Assembly: GCF_010726645.1 (NCBI RefSeq)
Contig: NZ_AP022563.1
Coordinates: 2,232,001-2,296,000 of the forward strand
Reading direction: 5' to 3'
Source: Mycolicibacterium duvalii
Lineage (GTDB): Bacteria > Actinomycetota > Actinomycetes > Mycobacteriales > Mycobacteriaceae
Length of the DNA: 64,000 bases
Positions within the stretch are counted from its first letter, which is position 1, and each line of letters opens with the position of its first letter. Below, one piece after another: positions 1 to 7,580 of this stretch. The notes beneath the pieces are model-generated. The model ran no database searches, had not been told where the DNA came from, and saw only the letters and a program-made list of their open reading frames with translations. The position numbers were made by a program, and so were the translations under genes.

Positions 1-312
1 GTTGGTGGTGACGACCTCGTAGTCGCCGCCCCCCGACGGGTAGGCGTGCACGTTCTGCCGGTAGCTGGCGATCACGATGAGCATGACCGCGGCGACCGCG
101 AGCCCGATCCACGGCGCCATCGAGTAGGCCGCCAGCCCCGCCACCGAGAGGACCAGGAAGATCTCCTCGGGGGCGTAGGCCACCGACGACAGCGCGTCGG
201 AGGCAAACACGGGCAGCGCGATGCGCTTGGGCAGCAGGGTGTGCGACAGCCGGTCGCTGCGGAACGGCCTGCCGAGGACGAGCCGACGCGCGACGGTCGA
301 AAGCTTGGACAC
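1..312 (-). CDS. APC-family amino acid permease, N-terminal part (Rv2690c-like)
   Basis: Only the first 104 codons are inside the window; the gene continues beyond base 1. The GTG start at 312-310 gives a protein beginning MSKLSTVARRLVLGRPF, followed by a conserved segment (KRIALPVFASDALSS) and a hydrophobic helix around residues 40-70, as in the first membrane segments of APC superfamily transporters. A multispanning plasma-membrane amino acid or related solute transporter is expected; the substrate cannot be read. It is divergent from ceoB, 117 bp away, the same arrangement as Rv2690c/Rv2691 in M. tuberculosis. The assignment as Rv2690c orthologue rests on N-terminal similarity and position. 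Confidence 0.85.
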   Translation of the reverse strand, partial: MSKLSTVARRLVLGRPFRSDRLSHTLLPKRIALPVFASDALSSVAYAPEEIFLVLSVAGLAAYSMAPWIGLAVAAVMLIVIASYRQNVHAYPSGGGDYEVVTTN

Positions 313-429
313 GAGTGCCAAGAGTAAGCCCGCCCACCCCGGACCGCCGCAAAGCTGTAGCGTGCACTCGAGCACAGGTATCCAGCAGCTCGCCGGCGCC
401 GCGGGCGCAGGCCGGGAAGGACGCAGCAG

Positions 430-1101
430 GTGCGCGTAGTGGTGATGGGGTGTGGCCGCGTCGGCGCGTCGCTGGCCGACGGTCTGGCCAGGATCGGTCA
501 CGACGTCGCGGTGATCGACAGGGACAGCACGGCCTTCCACCGGCTCTCCCCCGACTTCTCGGGTGAGCGCGTGCTGGGCATGGGTTTCGACCGCGACGTT
601 CTGGTGCGTGCGGGCATCGAGAGCGCGTCCGCGTTCGCCGCAGTGTCCTCCGGCGACAACTCCAACATCATCTCCGCGCGGGTGGCCCGGGAGACGTTCG
701 GCGTACAGCGCGTCGTGGCGCGCATCTACGACGCCAAACGCGCCGCGGTCTACGAGCGCCTTGGTATCCCGACGGTGGCCACGGTGCCATGGACCACCGA
801 CCGGTTGCTCAACGTGCTCATGCGTGACACCGAGACCACCAAATGGCGCGACCCCAGCGGCAACGTCGGGGTGACCGAACTGGCGCTGCACGAAGGATGG
901 GTCGGTCGGCGCATCTCTGACCTGGAGGCGGCGACGTCGGGGCGGGTCGCGTTTCTGATCCGGTTCGGCGGGGGCCTGCTGCCCGACGCCAAGACCGTGG
1001 TGCAGTCCGGCGACCAGGTGTATCTGGCCGCGATCTCCGGGCACATCGCCGAGGCGCTGGCCATCGCGGCGCTGCCACCCAGCGAGGACCCGGAGGGCTA
1101 G
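430..1101 (+). CDS. ceoB: TrkA-type potassium uptake regulator CeoB
   Basis: This 223-residue cytosolic protein has an N-terminal Rossmann (TrkA_N/RCK) domain with the dinucleotide-binding GCGRVGASL loop at residues 7-15 and the acidic residue closing strand 2 (VIDRD). A TrkA_C-like domain follows from about residue 140. Such proteins bind NAD(H) or nucleotides and gate a K+ channel or transporter. The GTG start at 430 is preceded by a GGAAGGA Shine-Dalgarno stretch. The stop codon at 1101 abuts ceoC, so the two are co-translated and probably form a hetero-complex, as proposed for Rv2691/Rv2692. No Trk/Ktr membrane subunit lies in the window; the adjacent APC permease could be the partner, but this is inference. 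Confidence 0.92.
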   Translation: MRVVVMGCGRVGASLADGLARIGHDVAVIDRDSTAFHRLSPDFSGERVLGMGFDRDVLVRAGIESASAFAAVSSGDNSNIISARVARETFGVQRVVARIYDAKRAAVYERLGIPTVATVPWTTDRLLNVLMRDTETTKWRDPSGNVGVTELALHEGWVGRRISDLEAATSGRVAFLIRFGGGLLPDAKTVVQSGDQVYLAAISGHIAEALAIAALPPSEDPEG

Positions 1102-1103
1102 TG

Positions 1104-1769
1104 ATGAAGGTCGCCATCGCCGGCGCGGGTGCCGTCGGCCGTTCGATCGCCCGGGAACTCGTCGACGCGCACGAGGTCACCCTGCTGGAGCGCAATCCCG
1201 AGCACATCGACGTCACGGCCATCCCCGCGGCGCACTGGCGGCTCGGCGACGCCTGCGAACTCAGCCTGCTGGAGTCGGTGAAGCTCGAGCAGTTCGACGT
1301 CGTGATCGCCGCCACCGGCGATGACAAGGCCAACGTCGTGCTCAGCCTGCTCTCCAAGACCGAGTTCGCGGTGCCCCGGGTCGTCGCCCGGGTCAACGAC
1401 CCGCGCAACGAGTGGCTCTTCGACGAGGCCTGGGGCGTCGACGTCGCGGTCTCCACACCGCGCATGCTCGCGTCGTTGGTGGAGGAGGCGGTGTCCGTCG
1501 GTGACCTGGTGCGGCTCATGGAGTTCCGCAAAGGCCAGGCGAATCTGGTCGAGATCACGCTGCCGGACGACACGCCGTGGGGTGGCAAGCCGGTCAAACG
1601 ACTGGAACTGCCACGCGATGCAGCACTGGTGACGATCCTGCGCGGAGCGCGGGTCATCGTGCCCGAAGCCGACGAACCACTCGAGGGCGGCGATGAGTTG
1701 TTGTTCGTCGCGGTCACCGAGGTCGAAGACCAGTTGCGCGCCCAGTTGCAGCGCCCACCGAGTCGGTGA
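1104..1769 (+). CDS. ceoC: TrkA-type potassium uptake regulator CeoC
   Basis: This second RCK-domain protein (221 residues) starts MKVAIAGAGAVGRSIA, with the GxGxxG dinucleotide loop at residues 7-12, a TrkA_N domain to about residue 125 and a TrkA_C domain to the end. I chose ATG 1104 because it matches Rv2692; the in-frame GTG at 1101 overlapping the ceoB stop is an alternative adding one residue. It follows ceoB after 2 bp and is paralogous to it, so the pair very likely acts together in K+ uptake control. Downstream lies the 3' end of an oppositely oriented membrane-protein gene. Confidence 0.92.
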   Translation: MKVAIAGAGAVGRSIARELVDAHEVTLLERNPEHIDVTAIPAAHWRLGDACELSLLESVKLEQFDVVIAATGDDKANVVLSLLSKTEFAVPRVVARVNDPRNEWLFDEAWGVDVAVSTPRMLASLVEEAVSVGDLVRLMEFRKGQANLVEITLPDDTPWGGKPVKRLELPRDAALVTILRGARVIVPEADEPLEGGDELLFVAVTEVEDQLRAQLQRPPSR

Positions 1770-1773
1770 GGCC

Positions 1774-2478
1774 TCAGTCCTGTTCGCTGACCACTTCGTC
1801 GGGCCGGTCATCGCCGACGGCCCGGTCGTCGACGGCGCGGTGCTCGCGCAGCGCCCGCTGGGCGGACCGGATGGCCAGGTAGGTCACCAGCGCCGCCACC
1901 GCGGTCAGCGGCCACCCCATCGCGATCCGCGCGACACCCAGCCAGCCCGTCTGATCGGCGTCGTAGAGGTGCCGCTGCACCACGAACCGCGACGCGAACA
2001 CCACCACCCACACCACGGTCGCCAAGTCGAACGCGCGTACCGCGGCGCCGACCTCACGCCAGTCCCGGGCGGCGGCGTTGACCCACCCCCAGATGAACCC
2101 GACGATCGGCTTGCGGATCATCACCGAGACGGCGAAGACGACCGCCCAGAACAACGAGGTCCAGATGCCGAGCAGGAAGTAGCCCTTGGACGCGCCTACC
2201 AGGTAGGCGATCAGTGCGCTGATTCCGACGGCGAAGAAGCCGGAGATGGCCGGCTGCGCCGACTCGCGCCGGATCAGCCGCCAGACCAGGATCAGCGTCG
2301 CCACGCCCATCGCGGCGCCGATCGCGGGCATCAGACCGAACGCCGACGAGACGGGTACGAAGACGACCACGGGCAGCGACGAGTAGATCAGGCCGCTGAC
2401 GCCGCCCATCTGCTCGAGAACCGCCGCACCTCGCGGCGGGGAGCTCTGCGTGCCCGGCTCGGTGTCCGGGTCGCTCAC
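1774..2478 (-). CDS. DUF3159 membrane protein (Rv2693c-like)
   Basis: This 234-residue integral membrane protein has about six hydrophobic helices between residues 25 and 205 and a short charged C-terminus. It fits the DUF3159 family, distantly resembling intracellular septation protein A; the function is unknown. The GTG start at 2478 overlaps the stop of the upstream OB-fold gene by four bases (GTGA), so the two are translationally coupled. The reading frame stays open further upstream, but those residues read antisense-type sequence inside the neighbour and are rejected. The pair corresponds to Rv2694c-Rv2693c. Confidence 0.87.
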   Translation of the reverse strand: MSDPDTEPGTQSSPPRGAAVLEQMGGVSGLIYSSLPVVVFVPVSSAFGLMPAIGAAMGVATLILVWRLIRRESAQPAISGFFAVGISALIAYLVGASKGYFLLGIWTSLFWAVVFAVSVMIRKPIVGFIWGWVNAAARDWREVGAAVRAFDLATVVWVVVFASRFVVQRHLYDADQTGWLGVARIAMGWPLTAVAALVTYLAIRSAQRALREHRAVDDRAVGDDRPDEVVSEQD

Positions 2479-2846
2479 TTCTGAATCTCGTAGTGCGGGT
2501 TGTAGATCGCCTTGGCGCCGTTGTCGAGCTTGCCCACCCGGCCGTGCACCTTCAGTGTCCGTCCGGATTCGATGCCCGGGATGCGGCGCTGGCCGAGCCA
2601 GACCAGCGTCACCGAGTCGGTGCCGTCGAACAGCTCGGCCTTGACGCCACCGGCGCAGCTCTTGCCGTTGCACTCCACGCTGCGCAGCGTGCCGATCATC
2701 GTCACCTCCTGGCCGCGCTGGCAATCGATCGCCTTCTGCGCGCCGGTGTGGGCGACGTCCTCGGACAGCTCCTCGACGTCGAGTTGTTCCGGGTCCTCGG
2801 TCAACCGGCGGGTGAGCCGTCGCAGGTAACCCTCGGCCGTGGCCAT
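2475..2846 (-). CDS. OB-fold nucleic-acid-binding protein (Rv2694c-like)
   Basis: This 123-residue protein has an OB-fold-type beta pattern from about residue 45 (GQEVTMIGTLRSVE to KVHGRVGKLD), resembling single-stranded nucleic-acid-binding wedge domains. Two cysteines (ECNGKSC) sit in the first beta hairpin. ATG 2846 follows an AGGAG-type ribosome site. It is the first gene of a two-gene operon with the DUF3159 membrane protein and is divergent from the hydrolase at 2984. It is conserved next to dut and ceoBC in mycobacteria. A nucleic-acid-binding role is inferred from the fold only. Confidence 0.82.
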   Translation of the reverse strand: MATAEGYLRRLTRRLTEDPEQLDVEELSEDVAHTGAQKAIDCQRGQEVTMIGTLRSVECNGKSCAGGVKAELFDGTDSVTLVWLGQRRIPGIESGRTLKVHGRVGKLDNGAKAIYNPHYEIQK

Positions 2847-2876
2847 GGCTTCTCCTGACCTTCTGTCAATCCGCTG

Positions 2877-2891
2877 TGGGGTATTACCCCA
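2877..2891. promoter_or_regulatory. Perfect 7+1+7 palindrome over a -10-like box
   Basis: TGGGGTA-T-TACCCCA is a perfect inverted repeat in the divergent promoter region. On the minus strand it contains TAATAC, a good -10 for the OB-fold gene starting at 2846. This position suits a repressor operator. The regulator is unknown. Confidence 0.45.
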
Positions 2892-2983
2892 ACAAACGCC
2901 ACGCTAGACCTGTTGGTTCCCAGATGCTAACTACGGGTGGGGTCGACACACCGGGAGGTTCCCGACCGGGCACGATCGTGGTC

Positions 2984-3703
2984 ATGGCGGTCGATCTGCG
3001 CGGTGTCACCACCGTTCTTCTCCCCGGCACCGGCTCCGATGACGACTTCGTGGACCGGGCCTTCCGGACTCCTCTCCGGGCCGCCGGCGCGCACGTGGTG
3101 ACGCCCAAACCGCAGCCGCACCGGCTGATCGCCGGGTACCTCGACGCGCTGGCGCATGCGGCGGCGCGGTCGGGACCGATCGCGGTGGGCGGGGTGTCGA
3201 TCGGCGGCGCGGTCGCGCTGGCGTGGGCACTGGCCAATCCGACGCGGGCCGTCGCGGTGCTGGCGGCGCTGCCGGCGTGGACCGGCGCACCGGAGCCCGC
3301 CCCCGCCGCACAGGCGGCGCGCTATTCGGCCCAGGCGCTGCGCCGCGACGGACTGGCCGCCACCACCGCGCAGATGCGGGCCTCGAGCCCGCGGTGGTTG
3401 GCCGACGACCTCACCCGGTCGTGGGCCGCGCAGTGGCCCGCATTGCCCGACGCGATGGACGAGGCCGCCGGCTACACCGCCCCCACCGCCGCAGAGCTGC
3501 ACGGTCTCGGCGTGCCCCTGGCGGTGGTGTCGGCCAGCGATGACGCGGTGCACCCGCTGCGGGTCGGGGTCGAGTGGGTGACGGCGGCTCCGCACGCGGC
3601 GCTGCGCACCGTGACGCTCCAGCAGATCGGCGACGATCCGGCGATCCTGGGGGTGCAGTGCCTGGCGGCCCTGGCCGAGGCCGACGGCGGCGACGCGGCC
3701 TGA
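2984..3703 (+). CDS. Alpha/beta hydrolase family protein (Rv2695-like)
   Basis: This 239-residue cytosolic protein has an alpha/beta hydrolase layout. An early beta strand with LLPGTGSDDD lies near residue 12, the nucleophile elbow GVSIGGA has serine at about residue 72, and a late acidic residue (SASDD) lies near the C-terminus. The substrate cannot be predicted. ATG 2984 was chosen because conserved sequence begins at MAVDLRG; an upstream in-frame start would add a non-conserved leader running through the promoter region. It is convergent with the DUF3710 gene that follows. Confidence 0.8.
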   Translation: MAVDLRGVTTVLLPGTGSDDDFVDRAFRTPLRAAGAHVVTPKPQPHRLIAGYLDALAHAAARSGPIAVGGVSIGGAVALAWALANPTRAVAVLAALPAWTGAPEPAPAAQAARYSAQALRRDGLAATTAQMRASSPRWLADDLTRSWAAQWPALPDAMDEAAGYTAPTAAELHGLGVPLAVVSASDDAVHPLRVGVEWVTAAPHAALRTVTLQQIGDDPAILGVQCLAALAEADGGDAA

Positions 3704-3718
3704 TCGCGGCTGCGCGCC

Positions 3719-4471
3719 TCAGCCGCCCATGCTGGTGCGCAACTGCTGCATCGCCGACCCCAGCGTGCCCTGGCGGGCAGCCGGCTGAGGCGGCTGTTGC
3801 TCCTGGGGCGGCGGCACAGGCTGACCGGCGGCCTGCGCCTGCTGCGCGGCGGCCTGCTCCTGCGCCGCGGCCAGTTGCGCGGCCATCGGCTCGGGCAGTT
3901 GCACGGTCAGCGGGGTGCGCACCGGCAACGGCGTATCGCCACGACGAACGACGGTGTCGGCCAGTGCATTTCGCGCCTGTTCGCTGAGCTTGCCGATATG
4001 GTCGGCGGGTCCGTTGACCACGCAGCGAACCATCCAGCGGTACCCGTCGACCCCGATGAAGCGGACGACCGTCGAACCGTCTCCGGCGGTGCCCACGACC
4101 TCCCGGCCCCACGGGCCGTCCTCGATGCTGACCCGCGACACGTCCTTGCGCAGCGACTCGGCCAGTTCAGCGGCCACTTCCCGCCACAGCCCGCTCGACT
4201 TGGGCGCCGCGTAGGCCGCGATGGTGAACCGCCCGTTCGGGGTGACCACCCAGATCGCGCTGGGCACGCCGCTCTCGCTCAGCTCCACCTGAACCTGGCC
4301 GCCCTCGGGCATCGGGATCAGTACCGACCCCAGATCCAGGCGGGCCACCGCGGCGACCGCCGGGTCGTCGAAGTCGTCGATGTCGAACGGGCCTTCGAGC
4401 TCCTCGCCCGCCTCTTCCTGGGCCGTCGGCGCGCCGTCATCCCCGTCGCGATGTCGTTTCAGTGCTGCCAT
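3719..4471 (-). CDS. DUF3710 protein (Rv2696c-like)
   Basis: This 250-residue soluble protein has an acidic N-terminus (residues 8-38), a conserved mixed alpha/beta core (about 40-205) and a low-complexity Gln/Ala/Pro tail (about 210-240). It matches the DUF3710 family, found beside dut in actinobacteria; the function is unknown. ATG 4471 begins MAALKRHRD. The gene lies 19 bp downstream of dut on the same strand, so they probably form an operon, and it converges on the hydrolase ending at 3703. A short 6-bp stem (3706-3711 with 3721-3726) between the two stops is a weak terminator candidate. Confidence 0.85.
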   Translation of the reverse strand: MAALKRHRDGDDGAPTAQEEAGEELEGPFDIDDFDDPAVAAVARLDLGSVLIPMPEGGQVQVELSESGVPSAIWVVTPNGRFTIAAYAAPKSSGLWREVAAELAESLRKDVSRVSIEDGPWGREVVGTAGDGSTVVRFIGVDGYRWMVRCVVNGPADHIGKLSEQARNALADTVVRRGDTPLPVRTPLTVQLPEPMAAQLAAAQEQAAAQQAQAAGQPVPPPQEQQPPQPAARQGTLGSAMQQLRTSMGG

Positions 4472-4490
4472 TTCGCGCTTTCCTCACTTC

Positions 4491-4955
4491 TCACAGGCTC
4501 GCGTGTCCCCCTGATGACCCGTGACCACCGTCGCCGCGCGTGGTACCGGACAACCCCGCCTCGTCGAACGATGTCACCTCGACCAGCTCGGGCAGCTCTA
4601 CGCGCTGCACCAGCAGCTGGGCGATGCGATCCCCGCGCCGGATCGTGATCGGGGTGACCGGATCCAGGTTGATCAACGACACCTTGACCTCACCCCGGTA
4701 ACCGGCGTCGATGGTGCCTGGACTGTTCACGATCGAAAGACCCGCGCGCGCAGCCAATCCGGACCGGGGGTGCACGAGACCGACCATGCCATGCGGTATC
4801 GCCACAGCGATTCCGGTCGACACCAGCGCCCGCGCCCCGGGCGCCAGCTCGACGTCTTCGGCGCTGAACAGATCGACGCCGGCATCACCGTCGTGCGCAC
4901 GACTGGGCAGCGGCAAGCCGCGATCCAGCCGAACAACCGCGAGAGAGGTGGACAC
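4491..4955 (-). CDS. dut: Deoxyuridine 5'-triphosphate nucleotidohydrolase
   Basis: dUTPase hydrolyses dUTP to dUMP and pyrophosphate, keeping uracil out of DNA and feeding thymidylate synthesis. The 154-residue length equals the M. tuberculosis enzyme. All five trimeric dUTPase motifs are visible: [10 protein letters not shown] (1), HPRSGLAAR (2), [19 protein letters not shown] (3), [11 protein letters not shown] (4) and the glycine-rich C-terminal [11 protein letters not shown] (5). Start GTG 4955 matches the family. Its promoter overlaps the divergent gene starting at 4981, only 25 bp away. It acts with the thyA, thyX and dfrA genes found later in the window. Confidence 0.97.
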   Translation of the reverse strand: MSTSLAVVRLDRGLPLPSRAHDGDAGVDLFSAEDVELAPGARALVSTGIAVAIPHGMVGLVHPRSGLAARAGLSIVNSPGTIDAGYRGEVKVSLINLDPVTPITIRRGDRIAQLLVQRVELPELVEVTSFDEAGLSGTTRGDGGHGSSGGHASL

Positions 4956-4967
4956 GACGTCAAAGAC

Positions 4968-4973
4968 TACTCT
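4968..4973 (+). promoter_or_regulatory. -10 box of a leaderless promoter
   Basis: TACTCT (TANNNT) lies exactly 7 nt before GTG 4981, so transcription should begin at or next to the start codon. Confidence 0.55.
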
Positions 4974-4980
4974 TGGCCGC

Positions 4981-5454
4981 GTGTCCGACACGCGCGCCAC
5001 GACGCAATCGCTGCGCTACCGCGAGCGCCTGCGCGTTCCCTGGTGGTGGTGGCCGCCCGCGATGGGTGTGGCCGCCTTGATCGCGGTGGTGTTCCAGCGG
5101 GGCCTTCCCGCCCTGCCCGACTGGGTGCCCTTCGTCGTGCTGTGGGCGGTGACCGCTGTGGTCCTGCTGCGGCTGGGGCGCCTCGACGTGCGTGTCGTCG
5201 AAACCGCCGGCCAGACCCAGCTGTGGGTGGGCGACGCGCATCTGCCGGCATCGGTGATGGCCCGCACAGCCGAGGTGCCCACGACCGCCAAGTCCGCGGC
5301 GTTGGGCCGGCAGCTGGATCCGGCCGCCTACGTGGTGCACCGCCCGTGGGTGGGCCCGATGGTCCTGGTGGTGCTCGACGACCCCGAGGACCCCACCCCG
5401 TACTGGCTCATCAGCACCAGACGGCCGGACCGGGTGCTGGCGGCGCTGAAGTAG
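4981..5454 (+). CDS. DUF3093 membrane protein (Rv2698-like)
   Basis: This 157-residue protein has a basic N-terminus, two adjacent transmembrane helices (about residues 22-65, starting with a WWWWPP cluster) and a C-terminal cytosolic or extracytosolic domain ending in [13 protein letters not shown]. It matches the DUF3093 family of actinobacterial membrane proteins; the function is unknown. The GTG start is supported by the -10 box 7 nt upstream, which predicts a leaderless mRNA. It is divergent from dut and convergent with the DUF4193 gene, the same arrangement as Rv2697c/Rv2698/Rv2699c. Confidence 0.85.
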   Translation: MSDTRATTQSLRYRERLRVPWWWWPPAMGVAALIAVVFQRGLPALPDWVPFVVLWAVTAVVLLRLGRLDVRVVETAGQTQLWVGDAHLPASVMARTAEVPTTAKSAALGRQLDPAAYVVHRPWVGPMVLVVLDDPEDPTPYWLISTRRPDRVLAALK

Positions 5455-5473
5455 CGCGCTGCAGATGTTCGGG

Positions 5474-5776
5474 TCAGGCCGCGCAATCCGAGCAGATCAT
5501 CATCCCGTTCTTCTCGCTGGCCAGCCGGCTGCGGTGATGCACCAGGAAGCAGCTCGAACAGGTGAATTCGTCGGCCTGTTTCGGAATCACCCGCACCGAG
5601 AGCTCCTCGCCGGAGAGATCGGCACCGGGCAGCTCGAAGGATTCGGCCGTCTCGGATTCGTCGACGTCAACGACAGCCGACTGAGCTTCGTTGCGCCGCG
5701 CTTTCAGTTCCTCGAGGGAATCCTCGGAAACGTCATCGGTCTCGGTGCGCCGTGGGGCGTCGTAATCGGTAGCCAT
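5474..5776 (-). CDS. DUF4193 zinc-ribbon protein (Rv2699c-like)
   Basis: This 100-residue acidic protein ends in a four-cysteine module (CSSC at about residue 75 and ICSDC at the C-terminus) that should bind one zinc ion. It matches the DUF4193 family, universally present in actinobacteria; no function is established that I know. Start ATG 5776 follows an AGAGG ribosome site. A perfect CRP-type palindrome lies 107 bp upstream in the region shared with the divergent cei gene. Confidence 0.88.
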   Translation of the reverse strand: MATDYDAPRRTETDDVSEDSLEELKARRNEAQSAVVDVDESETAESFELPGADLSGEELSVRVIPKQADEFTCSSCFLVHHRSRLASEKNGMMICSDCAA

Positions 5777-5882
5777 CCTCGTCCCCTCTTGGAAGCTCAC
5801 GTGAAGCTTGTGCAGCGTTGCTTTGTACCAGCGTCGAACGCATCCGCAAAACGATTCGTGCCCGAATTTCCACCCCATCCAC

Positions 5883-5898
5883 TGTGATTTACCTCACA
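5883..5898. promoter_or_regulatory. CRP (cAMP receptor protein) binding site
   Basis: TGTGA-TTTACC-TCACA matches the CRP consensus TGTGA-N6-TCACA exactly, in the 186-bp region between the DUF4193 gene and cei. Its centre lies about 72 bp before the predicted cei transcription start, a class I activation position. Confidence 0.75.
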
Positions 5899-5949
5899 TT
5901 AGTCGGGTTACGCGCGTTCACGCCGGTCGGGGCCTCGCGCCCGGCCCTC

Positions 5950-5955
5950 TAGAGT
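5950..5955 (+). promoter_or_regulatory. -10 box of the leaderless cei promoter
   Basis: TAGAGT lies 7 nt before GTG 5963, so the cei transcript probably starts at the start codon. No good -35 is visible, as expected for an activator-dependent promoter. Confidence 0.55.
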
Positions 5956-5962
5956 GCTCAAC

Positions 5963-6616
5963 GTGGTCGCGCAAATCACCGCCGGGACGGCGTTCGACAA
6001 ACACGGCCGGCCGTTCCGTCGCCGCAACTTCATGCCCGCAGCGGTGCTGTTCGCCGTGCTCGCGGTCATCACGGTGCTGGTGTGGGTGATCGCCCTGTCC
6101 CGGCCCGCCGACGTCCGGGAAGCCGCGGCCTGCAATCCGCCCCCGGCCCCCGCCGAGCCCAACGCCGAGATGCCCCAACTGGAACCGGTGTCCCGCCAGG
6201 CGATGACCGACGTGATGCCGGCCAAACTCGCCGACACCAGGATCCGGGTGCTCAACGCCAGTGGGCAGGGCGGTCAGGCGGCCGAGGTGGCAGGCGCCCT
6301 GCGCGATCTGGGGTTCGCCGAACCCGAGGCGGCCAACGATCCCCTCTACGCGACCGCGCGGCTGCAGTGCCAGGGCCAGATCCGGTTCGGCCCGGCCGGG
6401 CAGGCCGCGGCCGCCGCGGTCTGGCTGGTGGCCCCGTGCACCGAGCTCTACCGGGACCAGCGCACCGACGACTCGGTCGATCTGGCCATCGGCACCGACT
6501 TCGAAGAGCTGACCCGCAGCGACGACATCGAAGCCGTGCTGGCCAGTCTGCTGCCCGACGCAACCCAGCCCGCGGACCCGTCGCTGCTGAGCAAGATCCA
6601 CACCGGCACCTGCTGA
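5963..6616 (+). CDS. cei: Cell envelope integrity protein Cei
   Basis: This 217-residue protein begins MVAQITAGTAFDKHGRPFRRR, has one transmembrane helix (about residues 30-50) and an extracytoplasmic LytR_C-type domain starting with IRVLNASGQGGQAAEVA around residue 95. Cei (Rv2700) is known in M. tuberculosis as required for envelope integrity. GTG 5963 is chosen over GTG 5954 because it matches Rv2700 and because the TAGAGT -10 box sits 7 nt upstream. The expression context is a CRP site shared with the divergent DUF4193 gene. It converges on suhB with an 7-bp gap. Confidence 0.92.
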   Translation: MVAQITAGTAFDKHGRPFRRRNFMPAAVLFAVLAVITVLVWVIALSRPADVREAAACNPPPAPAEPNAEMPQLEPVSRQAMTDVMPAKLADTRIRVLNASGQGGQAAEVAGALRDLGFAEPEAANDPLYATARLQCQGQIRFGPAGQAAAAAVWLVAPCTELYRDQRTDDSVDLAIGTDFEELTRSDDIEAVLASLLPDATQPADPSLLSKIHTGTC

Positions 6617-6623
6617 CCCCCGG

Positions 6624-7478
6624 TCACGCGGTGTCGGTCACGCCGCACCGCTGCAGCAGAGCGTGGAGGTCGGCGCTGATGCCCGGCCCGGCGGCCACCA
6701 CCAGACCGGAACCGGTCGGGTCGGACGGCAGCCGCAGCCGGGCGCCGGCCTCCGCGGCGATCAAGGCGCCGGCGGCCCAGTCCCAGCGCTGCACGCCGTC
6801 CTCGTAGTAGCCGTCGAGCCGGCCCGCCGCGACCATGCACAGATCCAGCGCGCACGAACCGATCCGGCGCAGATCACGCACCGACGGCAGCAGTTCGGCG
6901 ACGACGCGCCCCTGGCGCTCGCGACGCGCACGCTCATACGAGAAACCGGTCCCGATCAGCGCGGTCGCCAGGTCATCGGCGCGGCTGCACCGCAGGGTGG
7001 TGCTGATCCCGCGCCGGCGCACCCGGGCACCGCGGCCCGCCGCGGCGGAGTAGATGGCGCCGCCGGCCACGTCGGCCACCGCCCCGGCCACCGACAGGCC
7101 GTCGCGCTGCACGCCGACCGACACCGCGTAGGCCTCGATCCCGTAGAGGAAGTTCACGGTGCCGTCGATGGGGTCGAGCACCCACGTCAGTTCGCCGTCG
7201 CCGCCCGCGGGTCCGCCCTCCTCCTCGCCGAGAATCCGCTCCCCCGGTCGGAGTTCGTTGATCCGTGTCCGCAGCAGCCGCTCGGTCTCGGTGTCGACGA
7301 CGGTCACCGGATCGGTGGGCGTGCTCTTCGTGCGGACGGCGTCAGCTGCCCGGGAGGCCGGTCGGACATCGTCGCCGAATACCTCCTGACGCCGCCGCAG
7401 GACGAATTGAGCCGCCTCCGTGGCCAACTGCTCGGCCACGTCGCGCAAGAGATCCGGTCGGCTGTCCAGAGGGGTCAT
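6624..7478 (-). CDS. suhB: Inositol monophosphatase family protein SuhB
   Basis: This 284-residue member of the Mg2+-dependent inositol monophosphatase superfamily shows the metal-binding GEEEGG, the signature DPIDGTVNF and the C-terminal WDWAAGALIAAEAG motif. It should dephosphorylate inositol-1-phosphate, supplying inositol for phosphatidylinositol and mycothiol. ATG 7478 (MTPLDSRPD) matches the family; the same frame stays open far upstream through sigA, but that is antisense coding bias. It is divergent from ppgK, 102 bp away, as in Rv2701c/Rv2702. Confidence 0.94.
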   Translation of the reverse strand: MTPLDSRPDLLRDVAEQLATEAAQFVLRRRQEVFGDDVRPASRAADAVRTKSTPTDPVTVVDTETERLLRTRINELRPGERILGEEEGGPAGGDGELTWVLDPIDGTVNFLYGIEAYAVSVGVQRDGLSVAGAVADVAGGAIYSAAAGRGARVRRRGISTTLRCSRADDLATALIGTGFSYERARRERQGRVVAELLPSVRDLRRIGSCALDLCMVAAGRLDGYYEDGVQRWDWAAGALIAAEAGARLRLPSDPTGSGLVVAAGPGISADLHALLQRCGVTDTA

Positions 7479-7540
7479 GGAGCCATCGCAGCACACCGGA
7501 CCGGCATGCGTGACCGCCACCGCCGGCCGAGCCGAGCCGA

Positions 7541-7546
7541 TAGTGT
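7541..7546 (+). promoter_or_regulatory. -10 box of the ppgK promoter
   Basis: TAGTGT lies 34 nt before the ppgK start, leaving a roughly 28-nt leader with an AGAGGAG ribosome site. Confidence 0.45.
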
Positions 7547-7580
7547 GGCGGGCACTCAACACACCGGCAGAGGAGCTTGC

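Noticed and set aside
3706..3726. Six-bp stem between the convergent hydrolase and DUF3710 genes as a terminator
   Set aside because: The stem is short with a 9-nt loop and overlaps the end of the DUF3710 gene; too weak to list as a feature.
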